The notes under the pieces are model-generated. The model saw only the letters and a list, made by a program, of their open reading frames with translations. It did not search any database and was not told where the DNA came from. Position numbers and translations under genes: made by a program. A stretch of DNA of 34,588 nt from Bacteroidales bacterium. Lineage in GTDB: Bacteria > Bacteroidota > Bacteroidia > Bacteroidales > F082. The stretch lies in the NCBI GenBank assembly GCA_017381865.1, contig JAFOBJ010000012.1, forward strand, positions 1 through 34,588, in the 5' to 3' direction. This document shows, one piece after another, positions 16,451-24,627 of the stretch; within the stretch, counting starts at the first letter, position 1; every line of letters begins with the position of its first letter.

Positions 16451-17134
16451 ATGAATTTATTAAGCATTCTCATTCAAGCTACAAACGTAGCTGCTGCACC
16501 AGAAGCAGAAGAAATCAGATTATCATTATTGGAACTGGCCAAAGAAGGCGGCTGGATTATGGTTGTACTCGCAATTTTCTCAATAATAGCGGTTTATATT
16601 TTCTGCGAAAGATTTATAACCATAAACAAAGCATCAAAAAGAGATGACAACTTCATGAATTTAATTCGTAACTTCATGATTGAAGGCAAGTTAGAAGAAG
16701 CTAAAGATTTATGCAAACAAACAGATACTTCAATATCAAGAATGATTGAAAAAGGTATTTCTCGTATCGGAAAACCACTTAATGACATTCAAACAGCTAT
16801 TGAAAACGTCGGTAATGTGGAAGTCAGCAAACTTGAAAAAGGCGTCGCTTTAATCGGTATGATTTCAGGTGCCGCTCCTATGCTCGGTTTCCTTGGTACT
16901 GTAACCGGTATGATTCGCGCTTTCTACGATATGTCAATGGCTGGAAATAATATTGATATTGAATTACTTTCAGCAGGTATTTACGAAGCTATGGTTACAA
17001 CAGTAGGCGGTTTGTTCGTCGGTATCCTCGCTTATATTTTCTATAATATCATTGTCGCTAAAATCGACAAAGTCGTTAACATACTCGAAAGCAAGAGTAT
17101 AGAATTCATGGACGTATTAAATGAACCAGTTTGA
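16451..17134 (+). CDS. exbB: MotA/TolQ/ExbB proton channel family protein
   Basis: 227 residues. A first hydrophobic helix ('GGWIMVVLAIFSIIAVYIF', residues ~34-52) precedes a long cytoplasmic helical loop. Two further membrane helices follow: 'GVALIGMISGAAPMLGFLGT', with the family motif continuing 'VTGMIRAF', and 'VGGLFVGILAYIFYNIIV'. Together with the next two genes it makes the inner-membrane proton-driven complex that energises TonB-dependent outer-membrane transport. TolQ is the alternative name, but the TonB-like gene behind exbD favours ExbB. Heptamer repeats fill the 95-base gap before exbD. Confidence 0.9.
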   Translation: MNLLSILIQATNVAAAPEAEEIRLSLLELAKEGGWIMVVLAIFSIIAVYIFCERFITINKASKRDDNFMNLIRNFMIEGKLEEAKDLCKQTDTSISRMIEKGISRIGKPLNDIQTAIENVGNVEVSKLEKGVALIGMISGAAPMLGFLGTVTGMIRAFYDMSMAGNNIDIELLSAGIYEAMVTTVGGLFVGILAYIFYNIIVAKIDKVVNILESKSIEFMDVLNEPV

Positions 17135-17137
17135 TTC

Positions 17138-17221
17138 AATTCATAATTCATAATGCATAATTCATAATTTAGGATGGAGACAGGAAACAACTCCTAACTC
17201 CTAATTCATTACTCCTAATTA
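17138..17221 (+). repeat. Heptamer arrays between exbB and exbD
   Basis: Four AATTCAT/AATGCAT units (17138-17165) begin three bases after the exbB stop. A second set of ACTCCTA units (17190-17217, with one ATTCATT variant) follows. Both carry TAA at seven-base spacing. The array lies within an operon without an obvious terminator. Confidence 0.85.
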
Positions 17222-17229
17222 AAAAGTAT

Positions 17230-17643
17230 ATGGCAATTAAATCTAGAAATAAAAGAAAGATTGACTTCAATTCGTCATCAATGTCGGATTTAGTCTTCCT
17301 CTTGTTGATTTTCTTTATGTTAACATCAACATTAGTTGCACCTAATGCTATAAAATTGATGCTTCCATCAAGCAATAGTAAAACAATGTCAAAACAAACA
17401 ATAACAGTTTATGTTGACGAAAAAAACCAATATTATGTAGGTGAGAAACGAGTTCGCGAAACAGATTTGCAAGCTGAAATATTTAAAGGATTGGCAAATC
17501 AGATCGAAGGTACTGTCGTTGTTCGTTCCGATAAAACTGTTGCTGTTCAACACATTGTAAATATTATTGACGCCGTCAATGAAATCAACAAAGAGACCAA
17601 TAATAAACATAAAGTTTTGTTAGCTACATCAAATAAAAAATGA
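17230..17643 (+). CDS. exbD: Biopolymer transport protein ExbD/TolR family
   Basis: 137 residues with one membrane helix, 'LVFLLLIFFMLTSTLVA' (~residues 21-37), preceded by 'IDFNSSSMSDLV', which contains the conserved membrane-border Asp. A periplasmic domain follows ('ITVYVDEKNQYYVGEKRVRE', 'VVRSDKTVAVQHIVNIIDAV'). It is the partner of ExbB in the proton-driven motor. The stop overlaps the start of the TonB-like gene by four bases (ATGA), indicating translational coupling. Confidence 0.92.
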   Translation: MAIKSRNKRKIDFNSSSMSDLVFLLLIFFMLTSTLVAPNAIKLMLPSSNSKTMSKQTITVYVDEKNQYYVGEKRVRETDLQAEIFKGLANQIEGTVVVRSDKTVAVQHIVNIIDAVNEINKETNNKHKVLLATSNKK

Positions 17644-18491
17644 CAAATAAAAACAAACATAAGTTATTTGGAATTGTTATGACTATTGCATTTCATGCAG
17701 TAGCACTCGTTCTGCTTCTCAATTTATGTTTCATAACTCCTCTCCCACTTCCTGGCGAAGCTGGCGTTGAAGTCAATTTAGGAATGTATGCTCAAGGTTT
17801 AGGAAAAACCAGCGAAAACGTTGCTAGCCAACCAGTTCCTGAAACGCCTAAAGTTGTAGAACAACAAGAAGCACATGCAGAAGACGTCGAGGAAATTTTA
17901 AGTGAAGACGAAGAAGTTCCTAGCATCGAAGAAGTTCCTGAAGAGATTGAAGAAATAGAAGAAAAGCCAGAGGAAATAGAAGAACCTAAGGAAGTAGAAA
18001 AAATTGAAGAGCTTGAAGAAATCGAAGAAGTAGAGGAACCAATAGAAGAAAAGCCTGAAGAAAAACCTGTTGTTAATCAAAGAGCTATGTTTCAAGCTCC
18101 AAAGAACAACACAGAAAGTTCATCAGAAGGAAACACGCAACCAGGAGGCATTCAAGGCTCGCCTAATGGTTTGAAAGACATCGACAGATACGAAGGCAAC
18201 GGCGGAAGTGGCGGCGGACCAGCCTACGACTTGGGCGGACGTGGCGCAAAAAGCATCGCCTCACCTAGTCGCGAAAATGTTAGCGAAGAAGGTAAAGTCG
18301 TCGTCGACATCTGGGTTGACAAAGAAGGTCGTGTGCAAAGAACTGAAATTGGAAAAGGAACGACAATAACAAATTCTGAAATGCGTGCATTAGCACTGCA
18401 AGCCGCTAAAAATTCCATTTTCAATAAAGATGAAAATGCAGCCGAATTACAAAGAGGTACCATAACATACACTTTTATTATCAGACAATAA
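17640..18491 (+). CDS. TonB-like energy transducer
   Basis: 283 residues: a short cytoplasmic start, one membrane anchor ('IVMTIAFHAVALVLLLNLCF', ~residues 11-30), then a long periplasmic spacer. The spacer (~residues 80-143) is unusually acidic, built from EEI, EEK and EEP units rather than the Pro-Lys repeats of classical TonB. After a Gly-rich hinge ('GGSGGGPAYDLGGRGA') comes a C-terminal TonB-type domain ('VVVDIWVDKEGRVQRTEIGK' to 'ITYTFIIRQ'). It overlaps exbD and would carry the ExbB/ExbD proton-motive output to outer-membrane receptors, or act as a TolA-like protein. Family level is clear, exact partner unknown. Confidence 0.8.
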   Translation: MTNKNKHKLFGIVMTIAFHAVALVLLLNLCFITPLPLPGEAGVEVNLGMYAQGLGKTSENVASQPVPETPKVVEQQEAHAEDVEEILSEDEEVPSIEEVPEEIEEIEEKPEEIEEPKEVEKIEELEEIEEVEEPIEEKPEEKPVVNQRAMFQAPKNNTESSSEGNTQPGGIQGSPNGLKDIDRYEGNGGSGGGPAYDLGGRGAKSIASPSRENVSEEGKVVVDIWVDKEGRVQRTEIGKGTTITNSEMRALALQAAKNSIFNKDENAAELQRGTITYTFIIRQ

Positions 18492-18503
18492 AAACAAAAC
18501 GAC

Positions 18504-19790
18504 ATGAATTATAATGAAACTTTAAATTGGATGTTCAACAAACTACCTATGTATCAACGCATTGGTGCATCCGCTTACAAGGCAGACCTCAACACAACTA
18601 TAGAAATAATCAACTACCTCGACAATCCACAAGATAGTTTCAAATCAATACATATAGCTGGCACCAATGGTAAAGGCAGCACTTCTCATTCTTTGGCGTC
18701 TGTATTTCAAGAAGCTGGCTACAAAACAGGACTCTACACTTCCCCACATCTCCGCGATTTTAGAGAACGTATCCGCATCAACGGAGAAATGATTCCTGAA
18801 AATGACGTCGTCGATTTTATCGAAAAACATAAAAACAAACTCGAAGAACTCGAATTATCTTTCTTCGAAATGACTGTGGCAATGGCATTCGATTATTTCA
18901 GAAAAGAAAAAGTCGACATCGCTATCATCGAAGTCGGAATGGGCGGACGCCTCGACTCCACAAATGTCATCAATCCAGAATTGTGTGTTATAACAAACAT
19001 ATCTTTAGACCATGTTAAATTCTTAGGCGAAAACGAAGAACAAATCGCTAAAGAAAAAGCTGGCATCATAAAACCTAAAACTCCTGTTGTTATCGGTGAA
19101 ACTCAAGAAGATAGCAAAAATGTATTTATAAATACAGCTAAAGAAAAAGATAGTAAAATCATATTTGCCGACCAAATAATGGATTGCAGAAAAGATAACA
19201 CATACTCTATCGAATATCAAAAATTTGACATATACAAAAACAACGAACTCTATCTTAAAGACCTGAAATATCCATTATTAGGCAATTATCAGAAGAAAAA
19301 CCTCGCCACCGTAATTTGTGCGTTAGATATTCTAAAAGAATCATTCAATATAAATAACACACACATTATCAATGGTTTAAATAATGTAATAAAAAATACA
19401 AGCCTGATGGGACGCTGGCAAGTCATAAACAGAAATCCTTTAGCAATAGCCGATACCGGACATAACGTTGCCGGCATCAATGAAGTGAACCGTCAATTAG
19501 CAGAAACTAAATACAACAAATTACATTTTGTTTTAAGCGTCGTAAATGATAAAGACATTGATGGAATTCTAAACTTATTACCAAAAGATGCAGAATATTA
19601 CTTCTGCAAAGCTGACATACCTAGAGGATTAAGCGTCAATATTTTAGCAGAAAAAGCAATTAAATGCGGACTCAATGGAAAAATCTATGATTCCGTACGT
19701 CTCGCTTATTCAACAGCTTTGGAAAATGCAAAAGAAGGCGATTTGGTATTTGTTGGAGGAAGCAACTTTACAGTAGCTGAAGTTGTTTAA
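18504..19790 (+). CDS. folC: Bifunctional folylpolyglutamate synthase/dihydrofolate synthase
   Basis: 428 residues of the Mur-ligase superfamily. Seen are 'MYQRIGASAYKADLNTTIEI' at the N-terminus, the P-loop 'IAGTNGKGSTSHSLAS' (~residue 52), 'GLYTSPHLRDFRERIRINGE', 'IIEVGMGGRLDSTNVI', 'TNISLDHVKFLGENEEQIAK' and the C-terminal 'IADTGHNVAGINEV'. FolC joins glutamate to dihydropteroate and extends the polyglutamate tail of folates in the cytoplasm. It starts 12 bases after the TonB-like gene and probably ends the same operon. Confidence 0.95.
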   Translation: MNYNETLNWMFNKLPMYQRIGASAYKADLNTTIEIINYLDNPQDSFKSIHIAGTNGKGSTSHSLASVFQEAGYKTGLYTSPHLRDFRERIRINGEMIPENDVVDFIEKHKNKLEELELSFFEMTVAMAFDYFRKEKVDIAIIEVGMGGRLDSTNVINPELCVITNISLDHVKFLGENEEQIAKEKAGIIKPKTPVVIGETQEDSKNVFINTAKEKDSKIIFADQIMDCRKDNTYSIEYQKFDIYKNNELYLKDLKYPLLGNYQKKNLATVICALDILKESFNINNTHIINGLNNVIKNTSLMGRWQVINRNPLAIADTGHNVAGINEVNRQLAETKYNKLHFVLSVVNDKDIDGILNLLPKDAEYYFCKADIPRGLSVNILAEKAIKCGLNGKIYDSVRLAYSTALENAKEGDLVFVGGSNFTVAEVV

Positions 19791-19830
19791 GAATTAAGGA
19801 TTTCAGACATAAAAATTTAGAAACAAATTT

Positions 19831-19838
19831 TATTTTTG
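19831..19838 (+). promoter_or_regulatory. -7 box of tamL
   Basis: TATTTTTG matches TAnnTTTG and would start the transcript about 19843-19846, close to the non-ATG start codon of tamL. The mRNA may therefore be nearly leaderless. Confidence 0.4.
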
Positions 19839-19854
19839 TAAAAAATTGGAGATT

Positions 19855-22173
19855 GTGCGCAGAGTTTTTATAAATATCATTTTATTATGCCTCATGATTA
19901 CGACTTTCGTGTCATGCTCCATCAGGAAGCATATACCAGAAGGCGAAATGATATTGAAAAACAATGTTGTAGAAATTCATTCACAAGATGTAGACTTTAC
20001 CAAGTCTGACATATCTTCATACATCGTACAATCTTCTAACCCTAAATTTCTGGGATTCATGCCGCTAACATGGGTCTATTATAAAACAGAAAAAAACAAA
20101 GATAAAAAACTGATTGGCTGGATCAATAAGAAAATAGGCGAAAAACCTGTATATTTCAATAATGAAATGAAAGAAAACTCCATCGTTCAAATCAGTAAGT
20201 ATTTGAATGATGTCGGTTATTTTAATTCTGGAATATCTACAGAAATAAAAAACAGAAAAGGCATTTCAAAAGTATATTACGGAATATATCCTGCAAAACC
20301 TTATATCGTTGATAGTATATCATATAAAATAACTGACAGCACTATCTATCACTATGTCAAAGACATAGAAGAAACTTTACCTGTAAAAAAAGGTGAAATC
20401 TACAATGTATTCAATCTAGATGACGAACGCGATCTGATAACAGAACATCTTAAAAACAACGGCTATTTCTATTTTACAAAAGATTATATCTTCATGGAAG
20501 TAGACACCAACTTCAATGATAAAAAAGCTAATATCAATATAAGAATAGACAATGTCATTGATCCTTTAACACAAAAAAATATAAATCATAAACAATACAA
20601 AATCAACAATATATATATTTATCCCAAAGGAGTTTTAACTAATAACGTAAAAGCTGACACTTCAAAATATACATTTGAACTAAACAGAAATTTGGGAGAC
20701 GAGACTTATTATTTTATTTACAATGAAAAACCTAAAATAAGATTCAAGACTTTCGACAATATAATCCAAATACAAACAGGAAGCCTTTACAACTCCCATC
20801 AAGTTACGCAAACTTACAAAGCTCTTAACAACTTAAAACTTTACAACCACAACAATATTGACTTTGAACCTATTGAAAATGATAACGATAGCATCAATCT
20901 TCTAAATTGTAATATCATACTAAACAGATCCAAGGTAAACTATTATAGTCTACAATTAGAAGGCACTAATTCCAGTGGTGATTTAGGCATACTTGGCAGT
21001 TTTACCTATCGTAACAAAAACATTTTCAGAGGCTCAGAAATTTTCAATATAAGTCTCAGAGCTGGAACTCAGGCTCAGTCAGTACTTGTTGATAATGAAG
21101 GAAATACAAGCCTTTTCAATACTAAAGAATTCGGTATTGACGCAAGTATTTTCTTCCCTAAATTTTTAAGCCCAATAAAATTAAAAAACTTCGCTAAAGA
21201 ATATCAGCCAAGAACAACATTAACAGTAGGTTACAGCCTACAAACGCGACCTATTTACACCAGACAAATATCTATTCTCTCATTCGGTTATAACTGGATG
21301 AAAAACAATTATGAACAGCATATTTTAACACCTTTAACTTTCAATAGTGTTAAAGTGGATCCAACACCATCTTTTGAAGAAATCTTAGAAAAAGAAACAA
21401 ACCAACGTATCAAAGACCAATATACAAGCCACTTGATTTTCGGTTTAGATTATACTTATATATTTAATAACCAAAATGTTAGATTTATAAAAGACTTCTT
21501 TTATTTTAAAGCCAACGTTCAATCAAGCGGTAATTTATTATCACTTTTCAACAACACTTCTGCCATACAGACTGTCGACAACTATCATGAAATATATGGT
21601 ATCAGATATGCTCAATACATTCGTTTTGCCTTCGATTTCAGATATTTCAAATATGTATATGGAGAAAATCAGATTGCAACGCGATTCATGTTGGGCGCTG
21701 GCATTCCTTACGGCAACTCTAATGACATGCCTTTTGAAAAAAGTTTCTACGCAGGAGGCTCTAATGGCATGAGAGGCTGGCAGTTCCGCGAATTAGGTCC
21801 TGGAACATTCAGCAATCCTGAAAACCTTAATATCGAACGTATCGGCGACATACAACTAGAATTCAATTTAGAATATCGTTTCCCTATTCATAGTTTCATC
21901 AAAGGAGCTATTTTCACAGATATCGGCAACATCTGGACTATGAAAGAAAGCGAAACTTTCGTTGGCGGTCAATTTAAATTTGATACTTTCTATAAGCAAC
22001 TTGCTGCAGACGTCGGCGTCGGAATACGCTTCGACTTTTCTTTCTTCCTCTTCCGTCTCGATGCTGCAATCCCTATTGTAAACCCTGCTTATCCTGAAGG
22101 CGAACGCTGGAGAATCAACAAGTTACAATTCAAAGATTTTGTTCTCAACTTCGGTATCGGTTATCCATTCTAA
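19855..22173 (+). CDS. tamL: TamL-type BamA-family outer membrane lipoprotein
   Basis: About 772 residues. No ATG is available. GTG at 19855 gives a textbook lipoprotein signal, 'MRRVFINIILLCLMITTFVS', followed by the lipidated Cys; TTG at 19846 is the alternative. After 'SIRKHIPEGEMILKNN', a TamL hallmark, the N-terminal half looks like POTRA domains. The C-terminal half is a BamA/Omp85 barrel with the conserved loop motif in 'GGSNGMRGWQFRELGPG', ending in a strand with terminal Phe ('FVLNFGIGYPF'). In Bacteroidota TamL is the lipidated BamA relative that works with TamB in envelope assembly. No tamB is in the window. The helicase gene follows after 11 bases. Confidence 0.85.
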   Translation: MRRVFINIILLCLMITTFVSCSIRKHIPEGEMILKNNVVEIHSQDVDFTKSDISSYIVQSSNPKFLGFMPLTWVYYKTEKNKDKKLIGWINKKIGEKPVYFNNEMKENSIVQISKYLNDVGYFNSGISTEIKNRKGISKVYYGIYPAKPYIVDSISYKITDSTIYHYVKDIEETLPVKKGEIYNVFNLDDERDLITEHLKNNGYFYFTKDYIFMEVDTNFNDKKANINIRIDNVIDPLTQKNINHKQYKINNIYIYPKGVLTNNVKADTSKYTFELNRNLGDETYYFIYNEKPKIRFKTFDNIIQIQTGSLYNSHQVTQTYKALNNLKLYNHNNIDFEPIENDNDSINLLNCNIILNRSKVNYYSLQLEGTNSSGDLGILGSFTYRNKNIFRGSEIFNISLRAGTQAQSVLVDNEGNTSLFNTKEFGIDASIFFPKFLSPIKLKNFAKEYQPRTTLTVGYSLQTRPIYTRQISILSFGYNWMKNNYEQHILTPLTFNSVKVDPTPSFEEILEKETNQRIKDQYTSHLIFGLDYTYIFNNQNVRFIKDFFYFKANVQSSGNLLSLFNNTSAIQTVDNYHEIYGIRYAQYIRFAFDFRYFKYVYGENQIATRFMLGAGIPYGNSNDMPFEKSFYAGGSNGMRGWQFRELGPGTFSNPENLNIERIGDIQLEFNLEYRFPIHSFIKGAIFTDIGNIWTMKESETFVGGQFKFDTFYKQLAADVGVGIRFDFSFFLFRLDAAIPIVNPAYPEGERWRINKLQFKDFVLNFGIGYPF

Positions 22174-22184
22174 TCTTAATTATT

Positions 22185-23711
22185 ATGGATAGAAATACAT
22201 TATTTAACATTCTTTTAAGGAATTTTGGCTTAACACCTACCGAAGGTCAGGCCAAAGTTTTATATCATCTAGCGGCATTTATATTAACAGAAAAAGAAAG
22301 ACCTGTCTATCTTTTAAGAGGTTACGCTGGTACCGGAAAAACTACTTTAGTCTCGACTTTAGTAAAAACATTGCCAAGTATCGGCATGCGATACCAGCTG
22401 CTAGCACCTACAGGAAGAGCCGCAAAAGTCATAAGCAATTACACTGGAAAACCAGCATCCACTTTACATAGAAAACTATATCGTTTTCAAGCCGTTGCAA
22501 ATGGAGAATTGCGTATGACAAGAGCTGAAAACAAAGCAAAAAACACCATCTTCATCGTCGATGAAAGTTCTATGATTTCTGACCAAGGCGACGGCTATTC
22601 CTGGTCGCGTTCGCTTCTCGACGACTTGATAGAATACGTCTTCAGCGGCAGCTGCTGCAAACTTCTGCTCATAGGAGATTCGGCTCAGCTGCCGCCCGTC
22701 GGACTCGAAATCTCACCCGCAATGGACTTCAACATCTTGAAAAACAGCTTCGACCTTACTCTCGCTACATTCGAAATGAAAGAAGTCATGCGTCAAGCCT
22801 TGTATTCGGGAATATTGTATAATGCTACTGAAATCAGGAATAAAATTGCAATGGGAAATGAGCAATGGGAAATGAGCGAATCCGATATGTATCAATTGCC
22901 TTTATTAGACATTAAAAACTTTGACGATATTGTTAAAATCGATCCGATGTCGTTTGAGGAATTGCTGTGGGAAAGTTTTGGCGACAAAAGAAACAACAAC
23001 GACGCCGTCGTAATCTGCCGTTCCAATAAAAGAGCCAATATGTTCAACCAAGCCATCAGAAGCAGAGTGCTGCAAGAAGAAGGCGAACTCTCCACCGGCG
23101 ACAAACTCATGATTGTGAAAAATAATTATTATTGGACAAGTCAACAAGACATCAAGACGACAAGACAACAAGAAGTTCAACAATCAAATGCTCATAGCTC
23201 ACAGCTCATAGCTCAAGGCCAAATAAGCTTCCTCGCCAACGGCGACATGATTGAAATCACTAGAATCAACAAATTCGAGGAAATGTACGGATTCCACTTC
23301 GCCGATGTCGACATTCAACTTACAGATTATGAAGATGCGCCTAATCTTTCTGTAAAGATAATAATGGAAACATTATACAGCGACTCCCCTGCCCTCACAA
23401 ATGAAGAAGCTAAACGACTATATCAAGCCGTTGAAGAAGATTATATGGATATTCCGCGAGCTTCTGACCGCCGTAAAGCTATGAAAGAAAATCCATATTT
23501 CAATGCCTTACAAGTTAAGTTCGGCTACGCATTGACGTGTCACAAGACACAAGGCGGACAATGGAACAACGTCTTCGTGGAAGCACCATATCTTCCAGAT
23601 GAAACCACTTTAGAATTATCAGACCTCCGTTGGCTTTACACCGCCATCACCCGCGCCAAAGAAAAGGTATATCTGGTTAATTTCAAGGATGAATGGTTTA
23701 TTAGAAATTGA
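22185..23711 (+). CDS. RecD-like/PIF1-type superfamily 1 DNA helicase with repeat-derived insertions
   Basis: 508 residues. Motif I is 'RGYAGTGKTTLVSTLV' (~residue 47), motif Ia 'LAPTGRAAKV', motif II 'FIVDESSMI', motif III 'LLIGDSAQLPPVG', motif IV region 'VICRSNKRANMFN', and the C-terminal UvrD_C_2 part has 'ALTCHKTQGGQWNNVFVEAP' and 'YTAITRAKEKVYLVNF'. It is a stand-alone RecD-like ATPase, probably 5'-3', common in Bacteroidota. Its role in repair or recombination is inferred. Two stretches look foreign to the fold and come from tandem repeats: residues ~222-231 (22849-22876) and ~318-345 (23136-23217). All helicase motifs are intact, so the gene is probably functional. It is likely co-transcribed with tamL. 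Confidence 0.88.
   Translation: MDRNTLFNILLRNFGLTPTEGQAKVLYHLAAFILTEKERPVYLLRGYAGTGKTTLVSTLVKTLPSIGMRYQLLAPTGRAAKVISNYTGKPASTLHRKLYRFQAVANGELRMTRAENKAKNTIFIVDESSMISDQGDGYSWSRSLLDDLIEYVFSGSCCKLLLIGDSAQLPPVGLEISPAMDFNILKNSFDLTLATFEMKEVMRQALYSGILYNATEIRNKIAMGNEQWEMSESDMYQLPLLDIKNFDDIVKIDPMSFEELLWESFGDKRNNNDAVVICRSNKRANMFNQAIRSRVLQEEGELSTGDKLMIVKNNYYWTSQQDIKTTRQQEVQQSNAHSSQLIAQGQISFLANGDMIEITRINKFEEMYGFHFADVDIQLTDYEDAPNLSVKIIMETLYSDSPALTNEEAKRLYQAVEEDYMDIPRASDRRKAMKENPYFNALQVKFGYALTCHKTQGGQWNNVFVEAPYLPDETTLELSDLRWLYTAITRAKEKVYLVNFKDEWFIRN
22849..22876 (+). repeat. Heptamer pair repeat inside the helicase gene
   Basis: CAATGGG and AAATGAG alternate twice (period 14, two heptamers). They encode the region around 'MGNEQWEMSE'. 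The frame used avoids the TGA in each AAATGAG unit. Confidence 0.8.
23136..23217 (+). repeat. Octamer and heptamer arrays inside the helicase gene
   Basis: Five ACAAGACA-type octamers (23136-23175), a 14-base link and four GCTCATA-type heptamers (23190-23217) add the Q/S/T-rich stretch 'SQQDIKTTRQQEVQQSN' plus 'AHSSQLIAQG'. It lies between the strands 'MIVKNNYYW' and 'ISFLANGDMIEI'. The GCTCATA words are of the same kind as the intergenic arrays. Confidence 0.85.
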
Positions 23712-23735
23712 GAAACTGAAGATTTGAAGAACTGA
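23709..23735 (+). repeat. Stop-phased octamer array after the helicase gene
   Basis: From the stop codon TGA at 23709, further TGAs occur exactly eight bases apart at 23717, 23725 and 23733. Together they cover all three frames. Confidence 0.7.
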
Positions 23736-23795
23736 GGAAGTAATTTTTCTCCCTAATACCTTTATACCATCAAATCCCCAAATCCTCAATTCCTT

Positions 23796-23881
23796 CTTTT
23801 GGGCGTTCCGCTACGCGTCGGGCTTTCCGCTATATCTTTTTCCGCTGCGCTCCAAAAGGATGCCGCTCCAATCCCTAACGC
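23796..23881 (+). repeat. Left arm of ~86-base inverted repeat
   Basis: The arm contains TGGGCGTTCCG, then GTCGGGCTTTCCGCTATATC, then a variable piece, then AAAGGATGCCGCTCCAATCC and CTAACGC. Its inverted partner is at 24738-24823. The long blocks are identical, and differences cluster in two short segments that look like hairpin loops. Confidence 0.85.
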
Positions 23882-23927
23882 AACGTGTAAAAAAAGGAAT
23901 CGTTCCTTTTACAGCACCGCTCCCGTA

Positions 23928-23984
23928 GAGACGTCACCCCTGTGGCGTCTCAAAAAATGTCACCCCTGTGGCGTCTCAAAAAAC
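23928..23984. repeat. Two tandem 26-base hairpin repeats
   Basis: The unit GTCACCCCTGTGGCGTCTC plus an A-run occurs at 23933-23958 and 23959-23984. With the preceding GAGAC the first copy forms the stem GAGACGTCAC/GTGGCGTCTC. A further copy in opposite orientation is at 6991-7014. A related pair of arms (AGACG...CGTCT) lies at about 24007-24057. Confidence 0.75.
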
Positions 23985-24103
23985 AAATACGAATCCTACA
24001 AAAAATGAGACGTGTCAATGTTTCTTTATTTTTTGCAAGATACATTAACGCGTCTCTACATTGGATGCGGCAAGCCACGTCACCACAAAAAATTCAAAAT
24101 CTC

Positions 24104-24143
24104 AGAAACTCAGAAACTCAGCAACTTAGTGACTCGGTGTCTT
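24104..24143 (+). repeat. Octamer array
   Basis: Units AGAAACTC, AGAAACTC, AGCAACTT, AGTGACTC and GGTGTCTT repeat with period 8 and decay to the right. The right end resembles, in inverse orientation, the CACCGAG words of the direct repeats at 1.0 and 5.1 kb. Confidence 0.65.
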
Positions 24144-24150
24144 TAAAAAA

Positions 24151-24350
24151 GTCACATAGTGACGACAGTTTCCAGGCAGGCGGTGGAGTGCGAAGCACGG
24201 AACCCCTGCATTCATGACCATGATGATATAAAAAGTGCTGAAGGCACGACAGAGGCGTTTTTCTGTCGCACCTTCAGCGCTTTGATTTTCTTTGCATCTT
24301 ATTTTGCATGGATTCCGCACTGCGTGCTTCATCACCTGCCTGGGAACTGC
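24151..24350. repeat. Palindromic dispersed element, full copy 2
   Basis: The outer arms 24166-24210 and 24305-24349 are imperfect inverse complements of about 45 bases. The central hairpin has arms 24234-24253 and 24262-24281. Because of this symmetry both strands encode similar peptides (one strand 'ARNPC' and 'SAEGTTE', the other 'VRNPC' and 'SAEGATE'), which explains the overlapping open frames here. The first ~140 bases match 1087-1222. Confidence 0.8.
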
Positions 24351-24504
24351 CGCTCCTGACGGAGCTGTTTTAAAATTCCTCAATTTCTCCTCGCGTCATT
24401 CATTCCGTTGCGCTTGCTTCGTTCGTCCCTCACTCGCTTGCTTCACTTCATTCATTGTCTCGGCTTTAGCTTAGTGCCAAAAGGATGGGATGTAATTGTA
24501 GTTC

Positions 24505-24627
24505 CTAAAGGACAAGGCGGAGACCGCGGTAGTTGTACCTGCTGTCTGGGTGGTTGTAGTAACGAATCGACACACGGCAGTCCCTTGCGATGCTGTACCA
24601 GCTACCGCCACGATTCACGCGGTCAGA
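24505..24627 (-). pseudogene. C-terminal fragment of an FGE-sulfatase-domain protein, resembling a DGR variable region
   Basis: The minus strand reads 'SDRVNRGGSW', then 'ARDCRVSIR', 'NHPDSRYNY' and 'RGLRLVL', then a stop. This is the C-terminal core of formylglycine-generating-enzyme-like proteins. There is no start; the frame closes at a TAA (24672) and the expected ~200 upstream residues are replaced by CGCAGAGA octamers. Between the Trp codon (24600) and the Arg codon at 24528, thirteen variable-site codons are TAC, AGC, ATC, CAC, GAC or AAC. All end in C and can be derived from AAC by changing A only. The last 22 bases before the stop contain no A. Both traits are typical of variable regions of diversity-generating retroelements. 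The fragment is not a copy of gldJ, whose C-terminus differs. Confidence 0.75.

Noticed and set aside
24126-24383. Overlapping open frames on both strands (24126-24383 and 24159-24359) with similar peptides
   Set aside because: The similarity follows from the palindromic symmetry of the element; there is no protein family or start signal.
24380-24480. GC-richer stretch with CGCTTGCTTCGTT-like words as a possible gene or tRNA remnant
   Set aside because: No cloverleaf or reading frame with a family match was found; it looks like degenerate repeat.
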